From Aureispira sp. CCB-E (GTDB lineage Bacteria; Bacteroidota; Bacteroidia; Chitinophagales; Saprospiraceae), in contig NZ_CP133671.1 in NCBI RefSeq assembly GCF_031326345.1, positions 5,518,001 through 5,582,000 of the forward strand: a DNA stretch of 64,000 nt. The letters are read 5' to 3'. The notes below the pieces were generated by a model. That model did no database searches and had not been told where the DNA came from. It saw nothing but the letters and a program-made list of their open reading frames with translations. Shown one piece after another: positions 43,496 to 53,319 of this stretch (positions are counted from its first letter, which is position 1; the number at the start of each line of letters is the position of its first letter). The position numbers and the translations under genes are program-made.

Positions 43496-44962
43496 ATGCC
43501 AAAATTACTAATTTTCCTTTGCATCTTCTCTTGTACTTTAACATCAATAAGTGCCCAATATTATGGTGGTTCTAAAAATGACAAAGGGGTTGCTTTTTGT
43601 CAAATTGATCAACAATTTTTTCTTGCTGGTACAACTCGAAGCTTTGGAATGGGAAGTGACGATATTTTTGTTGTAAAAGTTAACGAAGCATGGGAAGATA
43701 GTTACCACTCTGAATGGGGAGATATTCACTTTGATGTAGCAGGGGACATTACGGCAACTTCTGACGGACATTATCTTGTAACAGGGCATTCATGGGACGC
43801 TCCTGGAGGACGTAGTACGGTCGTTTTGGCTAAATACAATACTTCCAGTCAATTAATTTGGATTGCTTATTTTGGTGACTATCACAACGATTATGTATAC
43901 AGTGTCAAAGAAACACAAGATGGAGGGTATTTAATGACAGGTATTAATAGAGCACAAGGCGATTTAGGGGCTATTTTCTTAGCTAAAACGGATCAAAACG
44001 GTATTTTGCTTTGGCAAAAATTTTATGACACAGTAACAAGGGACTCTGCTAAAGATATAGGTATGGATGTTGTCGAAGCTAATGATGGTTCTCTTCTTAT
44101 TTTAGCCACAACGAGTTCTTTTATTGGAAAAATAGCCAACTCTTCTGAATATTTTGGTTCTTCAGCGTCTAATATTTTAGTCATTAAAACAGATGCTTTA
44201 GGCAACGAAATTTGGAGAAAACCTTTTGGCGGTGTTAAACATGACTTTGCTAGAAAAATTATTTCAGATGGTACGGGTCATTTTTATATTGTAGGTTCTA
44301 GCATAGAACAAACCAATGGGAGTTTTGATGTCATTATTTATAAAATAGATAGTAACGGCGATTTGATTTGGCGGAAAAACTTTGGTGGAGATGGCTACGA
44401 ATATGGCAATGATATTGATATTAATGCCAATGGAGAATTACTGGTTACAGGAACGAGTAGTAGTTTTTCAGTAGATGAAAAGCCAGATATTTTTGTCTTA
44501 AAATTAAATGCGAATGGTCAAGAAATCTGGTCAACAACTTTAGGCGGAGAAAATAGTGACTACGGAAATGCGGGAGCATATTTGGCAGATAATTCCATTG
44601 GTATTTTAGGCACTTCCAAAAGCCATTCTAATCAAGATGAGGATTTATATTTTGTGAATATATCGACCACTGATGGTCGTATCCTCAAAGCACTCAATCA
44701 AGATAACACCATCGAAAATATTGCCCCTATCCTGTTCCCTAATCCAACTCAAACATATATTAATATTGATACCAAAACAAAAAATCAAAATACAACCATC
44801 AAATTCAAACTCTACGATATTTCAGGAAGGCTGATTCAAGAAGAAATGTTCCAAGGCAATTCTCAAACCATTTATTTTAACAATCGCTTGGCTCAAGGAG
44901 TTTATGTCTATAGGATTGAAGTGAACGACAAAGGCTATCAGGGCAAGATTATTATTAACTAA
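43496..44962 (+). CDS. Type IX secretion cargo with beta-propeller-like repeats
   Basis: 488 residues: signal peptide (1-~20), a series of about 45-50-residue repeats of the form G-G-x-x-x-D...DGGYL(V/M)TG...(A/K)xKLDxNGxxxWxxxFGG (about 7-8 units), and a C-terminal T9SS type A sorting domain (~412-488) with LFPNPTQTYINI, LYDISGRL and GVYVYRIEVNDKGYQGKIIIN. It is predicted to be secreted by T9SS and attached to the surface. A similar protein is encoded at 53320-54726. Same strand as the pirin gene, but after its terminator. Confidence 0.9.
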   Translation: MPKLLIFLCIFSCTLTSISAQYYGGSKNDKGVAFCQIDQQFFLAGTTRSFGMGSDDIFVVKVNEAWEDSYHSEWGDIHFDVAGDITATSDGHYLVTGHSWDAPGGRSTVVLAKYNTSSQLIWIAYFGDYHNDYVYSVKETQDGGYLMTGINRAQGDLGAIFLAKTDQNGILLWQKFYDTVTRDSAKDIGMDVVEANDGSLLILATTSSFIGKIANSSEYFGSSASNILVIKTDALGNEIWRKPFGGVKHDFARKIISDGTGHFYIVGSSIEQTNGSFDVIIYKIDSNGDLIWRKNFGGDGYEYGNDIDINANGELLVTGTSSSFSVDEKPDIFVLKLNANGQEIWSTTLGGENSDYGNAGAYLADNSIGILGTSKSHSNQDEDLYFVNISTTDGRILKALNQDNTIENIAPILFPNPTQTYINIDTKTKNQNTTIKFKLYDISGRLIQEEMFQGNSQTIYFNNRLAQGVYVYRIEVNDKGYQGKIIIN

Positions 44963-44965
44963 TTT

Positions 44966-45832
44966 TTATAAATCATTTATTTCAACAAAAGACCAAGTTA
45001 ATTGATTGTTTGCCAAAACATGCTTAAAAATAATAGCAACATCGGCTGCATAAATCGTTTGACCAGTTTGTAATCTATATCCATTTCCCAATCCTGCGGC
45101 TAAGTATTCAACTCCATCAACCGAAGTTTCGTGGAATGATTTGTACCAAGACCCCGTGTCTCCCATGATGTGAAAAACATTCACTCCTCTTTGTTTGGCA
45201 TTAACCATTAAAGGATAGATAGATTTGGTATAACTAGACGAATCATGATAACAATGTGCCATCCAGTTTTGAGCCTCATTATGAGCATAAGTAATAGGAT
45301 TCGATACTCCTGGTACATCTATAGCAATACCGTGATGTATCAAAAACACCAAATGACCTGACTGTATTGTGTCACAAACAGATTTCACCAAATTATATTG
45401 AGCATTTAATTTTTCACAATCCAAAGGTGTGATATTTCCATCTAAAACAACAACCGTTAAGCCATTCGAACTATAAGCATAAAAACTTGGGCGTTCTGTA
45501 AATTCTTCAATCCATTCTAGATTCCCATTTCGTGTATCATGATTTCCCAATGCCCAATGTGTCATCGGATTATCTAAGTCAAACAGGCTATCTAAATATT
45601 GCAAGTTAGTATACTTCAAGGCTGCTTCAGACCCTACATCTCCCCCCAACCAGATACCATCGAACTGGCTCATGTCCATAGCCTCCAAGCGAAAATCTAC
45701 TTTTTTCCCATCAGGATCTCCTTGATAAGGATGTCCAAAAAATGCATATGTCAATGTGTCTTGAGCATTTGTGCAGACGACAACACTCCCCATTAAGCAG
45801 ATCGTCCACAGTATAGTTCTTAATATCGTCAT
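44966..45832 (-). CDS. Exported calcineurin-like metallophosphoesterase
   Basis: 288 residues with a signal peptide (1-~23, ending NAQ). Calcineurin-like motifs: GGDVGSE (GD), HWALGNHDTRNG (GNHD), FLIHHGI (His) and FHIMGDTGSW in place of the last GH. The first metal motif, normally DxH, is FFGHPYQGD, so metal-site composition may be unusual. Extracytoplasmic phosphatase or nucleotidase is likely, substrate unknown. It ends 4 nt from the stop of the convergent T9SS cargo gene, without room for a terminator. Confidence 0.8.
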   Translation of the reverse strand: MTILRTILWTICLMGSVVVCTNAQDTLTYAFFGHPYQGDPDGKKVDFRLEAMDMSQFDGIWLGGDVGSEAALKYTNLQYLDSLFDLDNPMTHWALGNHDTRNGNLEWIEEFTERPSFYAYSSNGLTVVVLDGNITPLDCEKLNAQYNLVKSVCDTIQSGHLVFLIHHGIAIDVPGVSNPITYAHNEAQNWMAHCYHDSSSYTKSIYPLMVNAKQRGVNVFHIMGDTGSWYKSFHETSVDGVEYLAAGLGNGYRLQTGQTIYAADVAIIFKHVLANNQLTWSFVEINDL

Positions 45833-46342
45833 GTGTTTTTAATTTACATGGATGTGTCCTAAATAAGATAAGCAATTACAAAATATACGATCTTGCGGTA
45901 GTGCTACGCTGCTACTGCACAGTCGTAAAAACACTTAAAAATACGAATTTAATTGCTCTGGGTATAAATTTTAACAGTAAGATTAGTTCCCCCTACACCT
46001 GCTGTTCATTTGTTTTTCCATTCAAATCATGACTTTATAATAAGAATACCTTATCTTAGTAATTAGCTACGCTGCTACTTCGTGGTCGTTGATTATTATT
46101 CGCTACGCTCATGAGAGCGCAAGGCTAGTTCCCTGCGGTCATGAGATCGATATTGCTTAGTTGTTTACTTTTTCACCAAAAAGACAAAAAAGTACATTCA
46201 TATCGTATTGATAATCAAAGCCATAACACAAAACACACTAAAATCACAACTCATTAACTATCAAGCCAATAAAGTTTTTTCTTTCAACAAACTATTGTCA
46301 TCTTAGATTATAAGATATTTAACTCCTATCATACCGTCTACT
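45833..46342. repeat. Intergenic spacer with dispersed repeats, ~120-nt core copy 2
   Basis: About 510 nt between divergent genes. It contains GTGCTACGCTGCTACTGCAC (about 45898-45922) and, at about 46063-46265, a full repeat: a 33-nt exact inverted copy of 40141-40173, then CGCTACGCTCATGAGAGCGC, CTGCGGTCATGAGATCG, and the same core as 10480-10640 (TTAGTTGTTTACTTTTTCAC, CCAAAAAGACAAAAAAGTAC, TTGATAATCAAAG, TAACACAAAACACAC). No ORF. Confidence 0.75.
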
Positions 46343-47074
46343 ATGAAATTAAAATTTTATTTTCTTATATCCTTTTTTAGTAGTTTAGTAACCTTTTCCT
46401 TATCGGCACAAACAACAATCAATCTCAAAGCATACTACTTTCCTTATCAGAATTTTTTTGAGCCCATTGTCTACAAATATGTCAATTTAGACAATCCTAA
46501 TGATATTTTTTACTGCCTAATGGAAACAAAAATAGTAGACGGAGATACACTAGTTATTACCAATACATTTGACCAAGCTTTTTATGAGGTAGATGCTGGT
46601 GAAGAAAAAATCACAGCACAGGGCACCGAATTAAGTCGCTATACGATTTATATCACGGGTATTCTTACGCCAACTCGTCCTATACACAAAGATATTTTTC
46701 GTTGGCAACAAACGAATAAGGAAAAAATAAAATGGTCGGCTCGATACAGCAGCCCTTTTGGAGAAGAAAGTATCCGAAAAATGCGCGAATATGTTGGTAC
46801 TGGTGCTGATTATATTTTTCAAAAAAAAACCTATCCAAGTATTTTGTTCAAAGATTCTTATCGACATAGCATAAAAGCCAATAAAAGTGTCCGCACTTCT
46901 GATTTTCATCAACTGTCCTTGTACTGCAAAGGGATTGGATTGGTTGATTATCAGCGCGAGATGGACAATGGTCTTCAACTCCATTATCAGTTAGAAAAAA
47001 TAATCTCTAAAGAAGCATGGGATGCACTTAAAAAACAACCTTATGTAACTGAGAAACCCATAAAAAAAATCTAA
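46343..47074 (+). CDS. Exported protein of unknown function
   Basis: 243 residues with a signal peptide (1-~23, ending LSAQ). The mature part has an N-terminal beta-rich stretch (TTINLKAYYFPYQNFFEPIVYKY) and a C-terminal basic tail ending KPIKKI. It resembles small exported Bacteroidota proteins with YYFPYQN motifs, but I cannot name a family. It begins a five-gene run on the plus strand (gaps of 30, 12, 22 and 87 nt). Confidence 0.75.
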   Translation: MKLKFYFLISFFSSLVTFSLSAQTTINLKAYYFPYQNFFEPIVYKYVNLDNPNDIFYCLMETKIVDGDTLVITNTFDQAFYEVDAGEEKITAQGTELSRYTIYITGILTPTRPIHKDIFRWQQTNKEKIKWSARYSSPFGEESIRKMREYVGTGADYIFQKKTYPSILFKDSYRHSIKANKSVRTSDFHQLSLYCKGIGLVDYQREMDNGLQLHYQLEKIISKEAWDALKKQPYVTEKPIKKI

Positions 47075-47104
47075 ACCAAACTAAAAAAAGCAAACATTCA
47101 AAAA

Positions 47105-47647
47105 ATGCAGAATTTAGAAAAACTTAAATTTCCTATTGGTGAATTCTCCCCTCCTATTCAAATAGACGCCACTACCATAACACACTGGATTACGAGTATA
47201 GAAGCCTTTCCAAATCGGCTTGAAGTATTGGTCAAAAATTTAAGTATTGAGCAACGAAATTGGAAATATCGTCCCGAAGGTTGGAGTATCAAACAGGTCG
47301 TACATCATTGTGCTGATAGCCACATGAATAGCATCATTCGTTTCAAATTAGCATTGACGGAAACAAACCCTAACATTCGCCCTTATTGGGAAAATAGATG
47401 GGCAGAGTTACCTGATTCTTTGGACAATGACCTCTCCTCTGCTCTATTGTTACTAAAAGGTTTGCATCAAAAATGGGTTTTTCTTCTAAAAGCATTATCT
47501 ACTCAAGATTTAGAACGAGAATTCATTCATCCTGAACATGATCGACGTTTTTCTTTAAAAGAAAATATTGGTATTTATGCTTGGCACTGTGACCATCATT
47601 TGGCGCATATAGAACAGGCGATTAAAGCGAAAGGAGTTTACAATTAA
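47105..47647 (+). CDS. DinB-like YfiT/BstA-family metal-dependent hydrolase
   Basis: 180 residues, four-helix DinB/YfiT fold: YRPEGWSIKQVVHHCADSHMNSIIR contributes one His, and YAWHCDHHLAHIEQAI the others; this is the Zn/Ni-binding triad of YfiT/BstA. Relatives act as bacillithiol S-transferases or uncharacterised hydrolases; Bacteroidota do make bacillithiol in some lineages, so the activity is plausible but not shown. It starts 30 nt after the exported protein and 12 nt before the next gene. Confidence 0.88.
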   Translation: MQNLEKLKFPIGEFSPPIQIDATTITHWITSIEAFPNRLEVLVKNLSIEQRNWKYRPEGWSIKQVVHHCADSHMNSIIRFKLALTETNPNIRPYWENRWAELPDSLDNDLSSALLLLKGLHQKWVFLLKALSTQDLEREFIHPEHDRRFSLKENIGIYAWHCDHHLAHIEQAIKAKGVYN

Positions 47648-47659
47648 AATTTTGCTACA

Positions 47660-48205
47660 ATGAACTACAAACAATTGAGTGACAAGATATGGATTATAGA
47701 TCGCTTTTTGTCCCCTAAGGCTTGTGAAGATTTAATTTTTTTTAGTGAAACTAGAGGCTTTGAAGAGGCAGAAGTTAGCCTATCTTCAGGTTCTAAAATG
47801 ATGAAGGGGATACGCAATAATTATCGCTTGATTTATGAAGATCAACAGTTGGCAAAAGAGCTTTGGGAAAAGTTGGCTCCTTTTTGTCCTCATCAGATAG
47901 ATGGTTGGAATGCTGTCGGACTAAATGAGCGTTTTCGCTTCTATCGCTACGAAAAAGGACAACGCTTTAAACGACATATTGATGGGCGTTTTCAACGAAA
48001 TGAATGGGAAGAAAGTCGGATTACATTTATGGTTTACTTAAACGATGACTTTCTTGGCGGAGCAACAAAATTTGATGATATTAGCGTCCAACCTCAAATA
48101 GGTTCTGCTCTTTGTTTTATGCACGAACAAAAACATGAGGGCATGCCCATCTTGAGCCATGCTAAATATGTCCTTAGAAGTGACATAATGTATCGGAAAG
48201 AATAA
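47660..48205 (+). CDS. 2-oxoglutarate/Fe(II)-dependent oxygenase, prolyl 4-hydroxylase-like
   Basis: 181 residues, the size of small bacterial P4H-like oxygenases. The Fe(II) facial triad is His-x-Asp in RFKRHIDGRF and the distal His in HEGMPILSHAK; the 2-oxoglutarate-binding Arg is in KYVLRSDIMYR. FRFYRYEKGQRFKRHID is the characteristic strand. Substrate unknown; free amino acids, peptides and proteins are all precedented in the family. It sits in a tight run with the DinB-like gene. Confidence 0.9.
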   Translation: MNYKQLSDKIWIIDRFLSPKACEDLIFFSETRGFEEAEVSLSSGSKMMKGIRNNYRLIYEDQQLAKELWEKLAPFCPHQIDGWNAVGLNERFRFYRYEKGQRFKRHIDGRFQRNEWEESRITFMVYLNDDFLGGATKFDDISVQPQIGSALCFMHEQKHEGMPILSHAKYVLRSDIMYRKE

Positions 48206-48227
48206 CTTCAGTAAGAAACTATAAGTA

Positions 48228-48680
48228 ATGAATAAAGACATCATTCAAGAACGAAGAGATAATTTAGAACAATTTGCTAAAGAAAGCTACCCTGTTATCA
48301 TTGATTTTGCAGAGCGTTTAGAACACCATGATCCTTCTTCTATCTTACTTAACTCAGAAGCCATGACGCTTTTTGTTGGTACGGTAGCCGAATTTATGCA
48401 ATCAGAACCTGTTGATGCAGAAACAAGGGTATGGATTTCTGTGCGAATTGGGTACTTAATTGGAGAGTATTTGATTCAAAAATACGAAGGGCATTGGGGC
48501 GTTAATTTGAATGAAAATTCTCCCCAATATGGTCATTATGTCGTCTTTGCTATCTCTCCTACCAACTCTCAAAAAGCCTACCCTGTTGATCCATTTGAAG
48601 CTGCCAATGAGTTTGTCAACCAAGAGCCAGATAGAGATTTAATTTCTTTGATTGAGGAAATTGAATTGATGATTAAGTAA
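48228..48680 (+). CDS. Conserved small cytoplasmic protein of unknown function
   Basis: 150 residues, soluble, acidic, mostly alpha-helical at the start (EFMQSEPVD) with the conserved-looking segment VRIGYLIGEYLIQKYEGHWGVNLNENSPQYGHYVV in the middle, which recalls DUF3806-like proteins, but I cannot confirm this. No signal peptide. It starts 22 nt after the oxygenase gene, so it is probably in the same transcript. Confidence 0.75.
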   Translation: MNKDIIQERRDNLEQFAKESYPVIIDFAERLEHHDPSSILLNSEAMTLFVGTVAEFMQSEPVDAETRVWISVRIGYLIGEYLIQKYEGHWGVNLNENSPQYGHYVVFAISPTNSQKAYPVDPFEAANEFVNQEPDRDLISLIEEIELMIK

Positions 48681-48767
48681 ATCTATTGATAACGTTTTTT
48701 TTTCTCAACCTTCAATTCAAACGCACGATACACCCTTAGTTACCAAACCTTAACACCCTAAAATTTT

Positions 48768-49832
48768 ATGTCAAAAATCACCCATGTCTATTGGTTTGCT
48801 CCTTATAATTTAACTTGTCCAAGTACTAGATATAGAGGCAAGATGCCACTTGAATACGCCCAAGAAAAGCATAACATAACCTTTGATTTTGTCACACCTA
48901 GTCGGTCTCTCAAAGGGTTGTATGCCTTTGCTAAAATTTATTTTAAAATTTTATTCTTTCGTAAAAAAAATGCACTCATTGTCATACAAAAGATTTGCTC
49001 CAATCGTCTTTATGCCAATGCATTAAAATTGCTTGTTTTGCTTAAAAATAAGCAGACACTCTACGACTTAGACGATGCTGAATATTTACGTCAAGACACT
49101 AAATCACTTCACTTTTTTCTCCAACATTGTGAAAAAATTCAAGTTGGAAGCCTTGCTCTAAAAAACTACTGCCTCCAATTCAATCCAAATGTTTATATAG
49201 CGACTTCCCCTGTCTACAGACATACCTCCAAAAAAGTTTCGAAAAATAAAAAAATACACATTGGCTGGGTTGGAGATGTAGGAGATGGCAATAACATATC
49301 TCAAAATTTCTCTCACAAGACCAGTCTTTTTCACATTCTTTTTCCACAAATTCTACAAATAAAACACCCTTTAAAATTATCTATTATTGGAGTTAAAAAA
49401 GCTAGTGATGTTCCCCAAATAGTTAGATTTTTTGAGCAATCTAAGAATATTGAGCTAGACATTCCATTAAATTTAAACTGGGAAGATGATGCTTGGTTGT
49501 ATCCTAAAATTTGTCAATTTGACATTGGTCTTTCTCCGCTTGTGAAGCATCCTTTTAATATTGCCAAATCTGCTTTTAAAGCCAAACAATATCTTTCTTG
49601 TGGAGTGCTTACTATTGCAAGTAATGTAGGAGAAAATAGCAGATACGTCAAACATGGATACAATGGTTTTATAGCAGATCAACCGAGTGATTTTGTAGAC
49701 TTTATTCATCAAGTGGCGACGATGAGTCAAGCTGAATACCGTGTTTACTTAGAAAATGCCTTCAATAGTTATGAAAATTTTTCGATGCATAACTATTGCC
49801 TGCTTTTGCTACAGAAAAAGAGGGATACATAA
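48768..49832 (+). CDS. Glycosyltransferase, GT-B fold
   Basis: 354 residues. The N-terminus ITHVYWFAPYNLTCPSTRYRGKMPLEY is the acceptor-side Rossmann start; the C-terminal half has IHIGWVGDVGDG, LSPLVKHPFNIAKSAFKAKQYLSCGVLTIASNVGENSRYVKHGYNGFIA, the EX7E-like donor site of GT4-type enzymes with AKxxYLSCG. No signal peptide, so a cytoplasmic or membrane-associated enzyme; sugar and acceptor unknown. The 87-nt gap to the preceding gene suggests it may be expressed separately. It converges with kbl. Confidence 0.85.
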   Translation: MSKITHVYWFAPYNLTCPSTRYRGKMPLEYAQEKHNITFDFVTPSRSLKGLYAFAKIYFKILFFRKKNALIVIQKICSNRLYANALKLLVLLKNKQTLYDLDDAEYLRQDTKSLHFFLQHCEKIQVGSLALKNYCLQFNPNVYIATSPVYRHTSKKVSKNKKIHIGWVGDVGDGNNISQNFSHKTSLFHILFPQILQIKHPLKLSIIGVKKASDVPQIVRFFEQSKNIELDIPLNLNWEDDAWLYPKICQFDIGLSPLVKHPFNIAKSAFKAKQYLSCGVLTIASNVGENSRYVKHGYNGFIADQPSDFVDFIHQVATMSQAEYRVYLENAFNSYENFSMHNYCLLLLQKKRDT

Positions 49833-49864
49833 TGTTGTCATCAATATAACATCCATATACCAAA

Positions 49865-49897
49865 AGTGGCTAAAAGCTAGAAGCTTTTAACCACCTT
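49865..49897. terminator. Bidirectional terminator between glycosyltransferase and kbl
   Basis: GTGG/CCAC and TAAAAGCT/AGCTTTTA form an interrupted stem (49866-49894) flanked by A and T residues between convergent stop codons. Confidence 0.7.
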
Positions 49898-49924
49898 AAT
49901 ATATTTCATCGGAATCAATAAGCG

Positions 49925-51115
49925 TTATTTAATCACGCCCAATTCTTTACCTACTTTCGTGAATGCCGCCACTGCTTTTTCTAAATGATGGCGATCGTGT
50001 CCTGCTGAAATCTGCACTCGAATTCTTGCCTTTCCTTTAGGTACGACAGGATAATAAAATCCAATAACATAAATTCCTTCCTCCAATAATTTATCAGCCA
50101 TTTGCTGTGACAAAACAGCATCATACAACATAATTGGAACAATTGGATGATCACCAGGAATGATATCAAAACCAGCAGCTGTCATTTCCTGACGGAAATA
50201 AGCCGTGTTCTCTTCTAGTTTATCCCTCAACGCTGTGCTTTCTGTCAGAATATCCAATACCTTGATTGAAGCCCCCACAATAGAAGGTGCTACCGTATTA
50301 GAGAATAAATATGGGCGAGAACGTTGGCGTAACATTTCTACAATTTCCTTTCGAGCGGCCGTAAATCCACCCGATGCGCCTCCTAAAGCCTTTCCTAAGG
50401 TGCCTGTAATAATATCTACTCGTCCCATAACATCTCTATACTCGTGAACCCCACGCCCTGTCTTTCCCAAAAAGCCAGTAGAATGACATTCGTCAATCAT
50501 AACCATAGCATCGTACTGATCTGCCAAATCACAAATTTTGTCCAACTGTGCAATCGTACCATCCATAGAAAACGAACCATCCGTAACAATAAGACGACGG
50601 CGTGCGCCTTGTGCGGCTTTCAACTGCTCCTCTAAGTCATCCATATTATTGTGTTTGTAGCGATAACGAGCTGCTTTACACAAGCGAATTCCATCAATAA
50701 TAGAAGCATGGTTTAACTCATCTGAAATAATAGCATCTTCTTTATTCAGAATCGGTTCGAAGACACCTCCGTTGGCATCAAAAGCAGCGGCATAAAGAAT
50801 AGAATCCTCCATACCCAAAAAGTCAGCAATTTTTTGCTCCAACTCTTTGTGAATATCTTGCGTTCCACAAATAAAACGCACCGAAGACATACCATACCCA
50901 TGCGTATCAATAGCTTCTTTGGCAGCTTCAATGACAGCAGGATGAGAAGACAAGCCCAAATAATTGTTGGCACAAAAGTTAATTACTTCTGCTCCTGTGT
51001 TCGTTTTAATATCTGCGGCTTGAGGTGTTGTAATGACACGTTCCTCCTTGTAAAGTCCAGCGTCTTTTATATCTTGTATTTCTGCTGCTAGAGCATCTTG
51101 AACATTCTTAAACAT
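49925..51115 (-). CDS. kbl: Glycine C-acetyltransferase (2-amino-3-ketobutyrate CoA ligase)
   Basis: 396 residues (E. coli Kbl is 398), alpha-oxoamine synthase family. Landmarks: [70 protein letters not shown], and Schiff-base Lys in [17 protein letters not shown]. It cleaves 2-amino-3-ketobutyrate with CoA to glycine and acetyl-CoA, the second step of threonine breakdown. The threonine dehydrogenase gene lies directly upstream on the same strand, 131 nt away, which strongly supports the assignment over other family members such as AONS or ALAS. Confidence 0.96.
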   Translation of the reverse strand: MFKNVQDALAAEIQDIKDAGLYKEERVITTPQAADIKTNTGAEVINFCANNYLGLSSHPAVIEAAKEAIDTHGYGMSSVRFICGTQDIHKELEQKIADFLGMEDSILYAAAFDANGGVFEPILNKEDAIISDELNHASIIDGIRLCKAARYRYKHNNMDDLEEQLKAAQGARRRLIVTDGSFSMDGTIAQLDKICDLADQYDAMVMIDECHSTGFLGKTGRGVHEYRDVMGRVDIITGTLGKALGGASGGFTAARKEIVEMLRQRSRPYLFSNTVAPSIVGASIKVLDILTESTALRDKLEENTAYFRQEMTAAGFDIIPGDHPIVPIMLYDAVLSQQMADKLLEEGIYVIGFYYPVVPKGKARIRVQISAGHDRHHLEKAVAAFTKVGKELGVIK

Positions 51116-51246
51116 AGTGTGTATTTTTTTGATAATTTAAATAGCTTCTTGTTAGCAATAGACATTATCACCAAACAAGCAACAAACAATTGCTCATTAA
51201 ACGAGCTATTAGATTAAAATCTCCTGTTTTCTGTTGCCAACCAATG

Positions 51247-52230
51247 CTACAAAAACATTCTCTCATCGTACTCAGAAGAACCTTGCGCTTTGATTCGCTT
51301 TAGATTAACAATCATATCTTCCACCATCGCAGGCAAATCATATTGTTCTTGCCATCCCCAATCGTTGCGAGCATAGGTATCATCCATATTTTCGACCCAG
51401 GACTCCGCAATTTGCTGACGGAAATCAGGTTTGTACGTAATCTTGAAATCAGGAATATGCTTTGTTATTTCCGCGGCTAGTTCTTCTGCCGAAAAGCTCA
51501 TAGCACGTACATTATAACCATAATGCATTGAGATTTTCTCTAACGGAGCATTCATCAACTCTATTGTTGCACGAATGGCATCAGGCATATACATCATTGG
51601 AAGATAAGTATCCCGCTCCAAAAAACACTCGTAGGGTTCACCAGCTACGGCTTTGTGAAAAATATCAACGGCATAATCTGTTGTTCCTCCGCCAGGCAAT
51701 GACTGATAACTAATCAACCCTGGATAACGTAACGAGCGAACATCTAAATTAAATTTCTTGAAATAATACTGCGCTAAGTGCTCCCCTACTTCTTTGGTGA
51801 TTCCATACATTGTTTCTGGTTGCAACACCGTAAACTGTGGCGTTGCCTTTTTAGGCGTTTGTCCTCCAAAAACAGCAATAGAGCTAGGAAAATAGACTTT
51901 GTCTAAATTTTCTTGACGGGCAACTTCCAGCACATTAAACAAACCATTCATGTTCACATCCCAAGTCTGGCGAGGATTTTGCTCTCCTTTGGCTGAGAGC
52001 AATGCAGCAAGATGGTATATTTGGGTAATCTTATGTTTTTTTACAATGGCTAACAAACGTTCTCCATCCAAAATATTCAACTTTTCAAAATGACCAATAA
52101 CACTTGTTCTTGGTGGGTTGATGTCTGATGTGATTACATTTGCAATTCCATAAGTATCTCTTAGAGCATGACTTAACACGGTGCCAATCTGCCCTTCTGA
52201 GCCGATTACCAAAATTTTATCTGCACTCAT
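51247..52230 (-). CDS. tdh: L-threonine 3-dehydrogenase, SDR-type
   Basis: An upstream in-frame TTG at 52293 would add 21 basic residues; the ATG at 52230 (MSADKILVIGSEGQIG) is the true start, giving 327 residues. It is an extended SDR related to UDP-galactose epimerases: GSEGQIGTVL binds NAD, HLAALLSAKGEQNP and PSSIAVFGG flank the active site, and YGITKEVGE has the Tyr-x3-Lys. This short-chain-type L-threonine dehydrogenase is common in Bacteroidota and oxidises threonine to 2-amino-3-ketobutyrate, the substrate of Kbl encoded next to it. The N-terminal extension has no support. Confidence 0.92.
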   Translation of the reverse strand: MSADKILVIGSEGQIGTVLSHALRDTYGIANVITSDINPPRTSVIGHFEKLNILDGERLLAIVKKHKITQIYHLAALLSAKGEQNPRQTWDVNMNGLFNVLEVARQENLDKVYFPSSIAVFGGQTPKKATPQFTVLQPETMYGITKEVGEHLAQYYFKKFNLDVRSLRYPGLISYQSLPGGGTTDYAVDIFHKAVAGEPYECFLERDTYLPMMYMPDAIRATIELMNAPLEKISMHYGYNVRAMSFSAEELAAEITKHIPDFKITYKPDFRQQIAESWVENMDDTYARNDWGWQEQYDLPAMVEDMIVNLKRIKAQGSSEYDERMFL

Positions 52231-52463
52231 TACTAGTAGTAGTTTTTTATTTTTAGGTAAAGTAGTTTTGTACTTGATTTTTTGGCTTTTCAAATATCTA
52301 CTTTTTTGGTTAAATACCTTGTATTTTTACCTTAAAAGATGCACTAAAATTGCAGAAGCACCTATTTTTTGCCAACTATCCTGTACTTTTGTTCTTGAAT
52401 TGAAGCAACAGCAACACCAATTGCTTCCCTACCAAGGAGCAACTCTAAGAAAGTATAAAATTT

Positions 52464-53291
52464 ATGAAATATATTTACAGTATCCTGTTTATTTTTGTTC
52501 TGGCACCTTATGTCATTGCCTGTAGTGCCGCTTATCAATATAGTTTGTTTCCCTTAGGGAGTACAGCAGGACAACTTATTTTATTAGAAGTAGAATTGGA
52601 TCGCTATTTATCCAATCCAAGCAATCAAATGATGCAAATGGGTGGAGGACGCCCTTTTGAGAATACCCCAGCTATTGAAGTTCGTTGGAAGGGAACGCTA
52701 AAAGTTTTTACCTATCAAATGGGCGAAATGGTTTTGAATACAGATCTAGGCGTTATAGATATTTTAGATTCAGATTATGAAGAAGCCTTACTTCCCTATT
52801 TTCAGAAAGCTTATGAAGCCGCCCGTGTTTTGCCTATGTTTGAAGCAGCTGTCTTGGAAAATGTAGGCTATTGTCACCATGATAGAAGTTGTACTTTTAT
52901 GGAGCTGCGCATTGACACTCAACAGGTCAAGTTTTATGCTTCTTCTAATGAGGAAGGCTACGAAGACAAATCCTGTCTTGTGCCTTTTGCTGAAAAAACA
53001 TTGTTAAAAGTAGAAAATCAGACTAAGATTAAGTTTACTGATTTTGATAATGTCGAAAAAGAATTTCAAGTGGATTTTTTCCGACTCTGGAGTCCACAAA
53101 CCATCCGCCGTTATACTGTTGGTGGACAAACGGTACAAGTGTTTACCATTGGAAGAGGTGACAAAAGTCGTTATTATGAAACCAAAGAAACAGAATGGAA
53201 AACACCTGTTTTAGAAACAATAGGGCATTATATTCAAGGAAAGGACGTTGTTTTTCATGGACAACGGTTTGATTTCTTCCATGTTTTTTAA
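52464..53291 (+). CDS. Exported protein of unknown function
   Basis: 275 residues with a signal peptide (1-~19, VIAC; a Cys follows at residue 19, so a lipoprotein is possible: FVLAPYVIAC is a fair lipobox). The mature part is Tyr/Phe-rich and acidic with several Cys (GYCHHDRSCTF) that could pair. No known domain found. It lies between divergent tdh and convergent T9SS cargo gene. Confidence 0.7.
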   Translation: MKYIYSILFIFVLAPYVIACSAAYQYSLFPLGSTAGQLILLEVELDRYLSNPSNQMMQMGGGRPFENTPAIEVRWKGTLKVFTYQMGEMVLNTDLGVIDILDSDYEEALLPYFQKAYEAARVLPMFEAAVLENVGYCHHDRSCTFMELRIDTQQVKFYASSNEEGYEDKSCLVPFAEKTLLKVENQTKIKFTDFDNVEKEFQVDFFRLWSPQTIRRYTVGGQTVQVFTIGRGDKSRYYETKETEWKTPVLETIGHYIQGKDVVFHGQRFDFFHVF

Positions 53292-53319
53292 TGTACAGGT
53301 CACTCTATAACTCTGCCTT

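Noticed and set aside
52231-52293. 21-residue N-terminal extension of threonine dehydrogenase
   Set aside because: It begins at TTG and places a basic stretch before the Rossmann GxxGxxG, which should be near the N-terminus. The ATG at 52230 is preferred.
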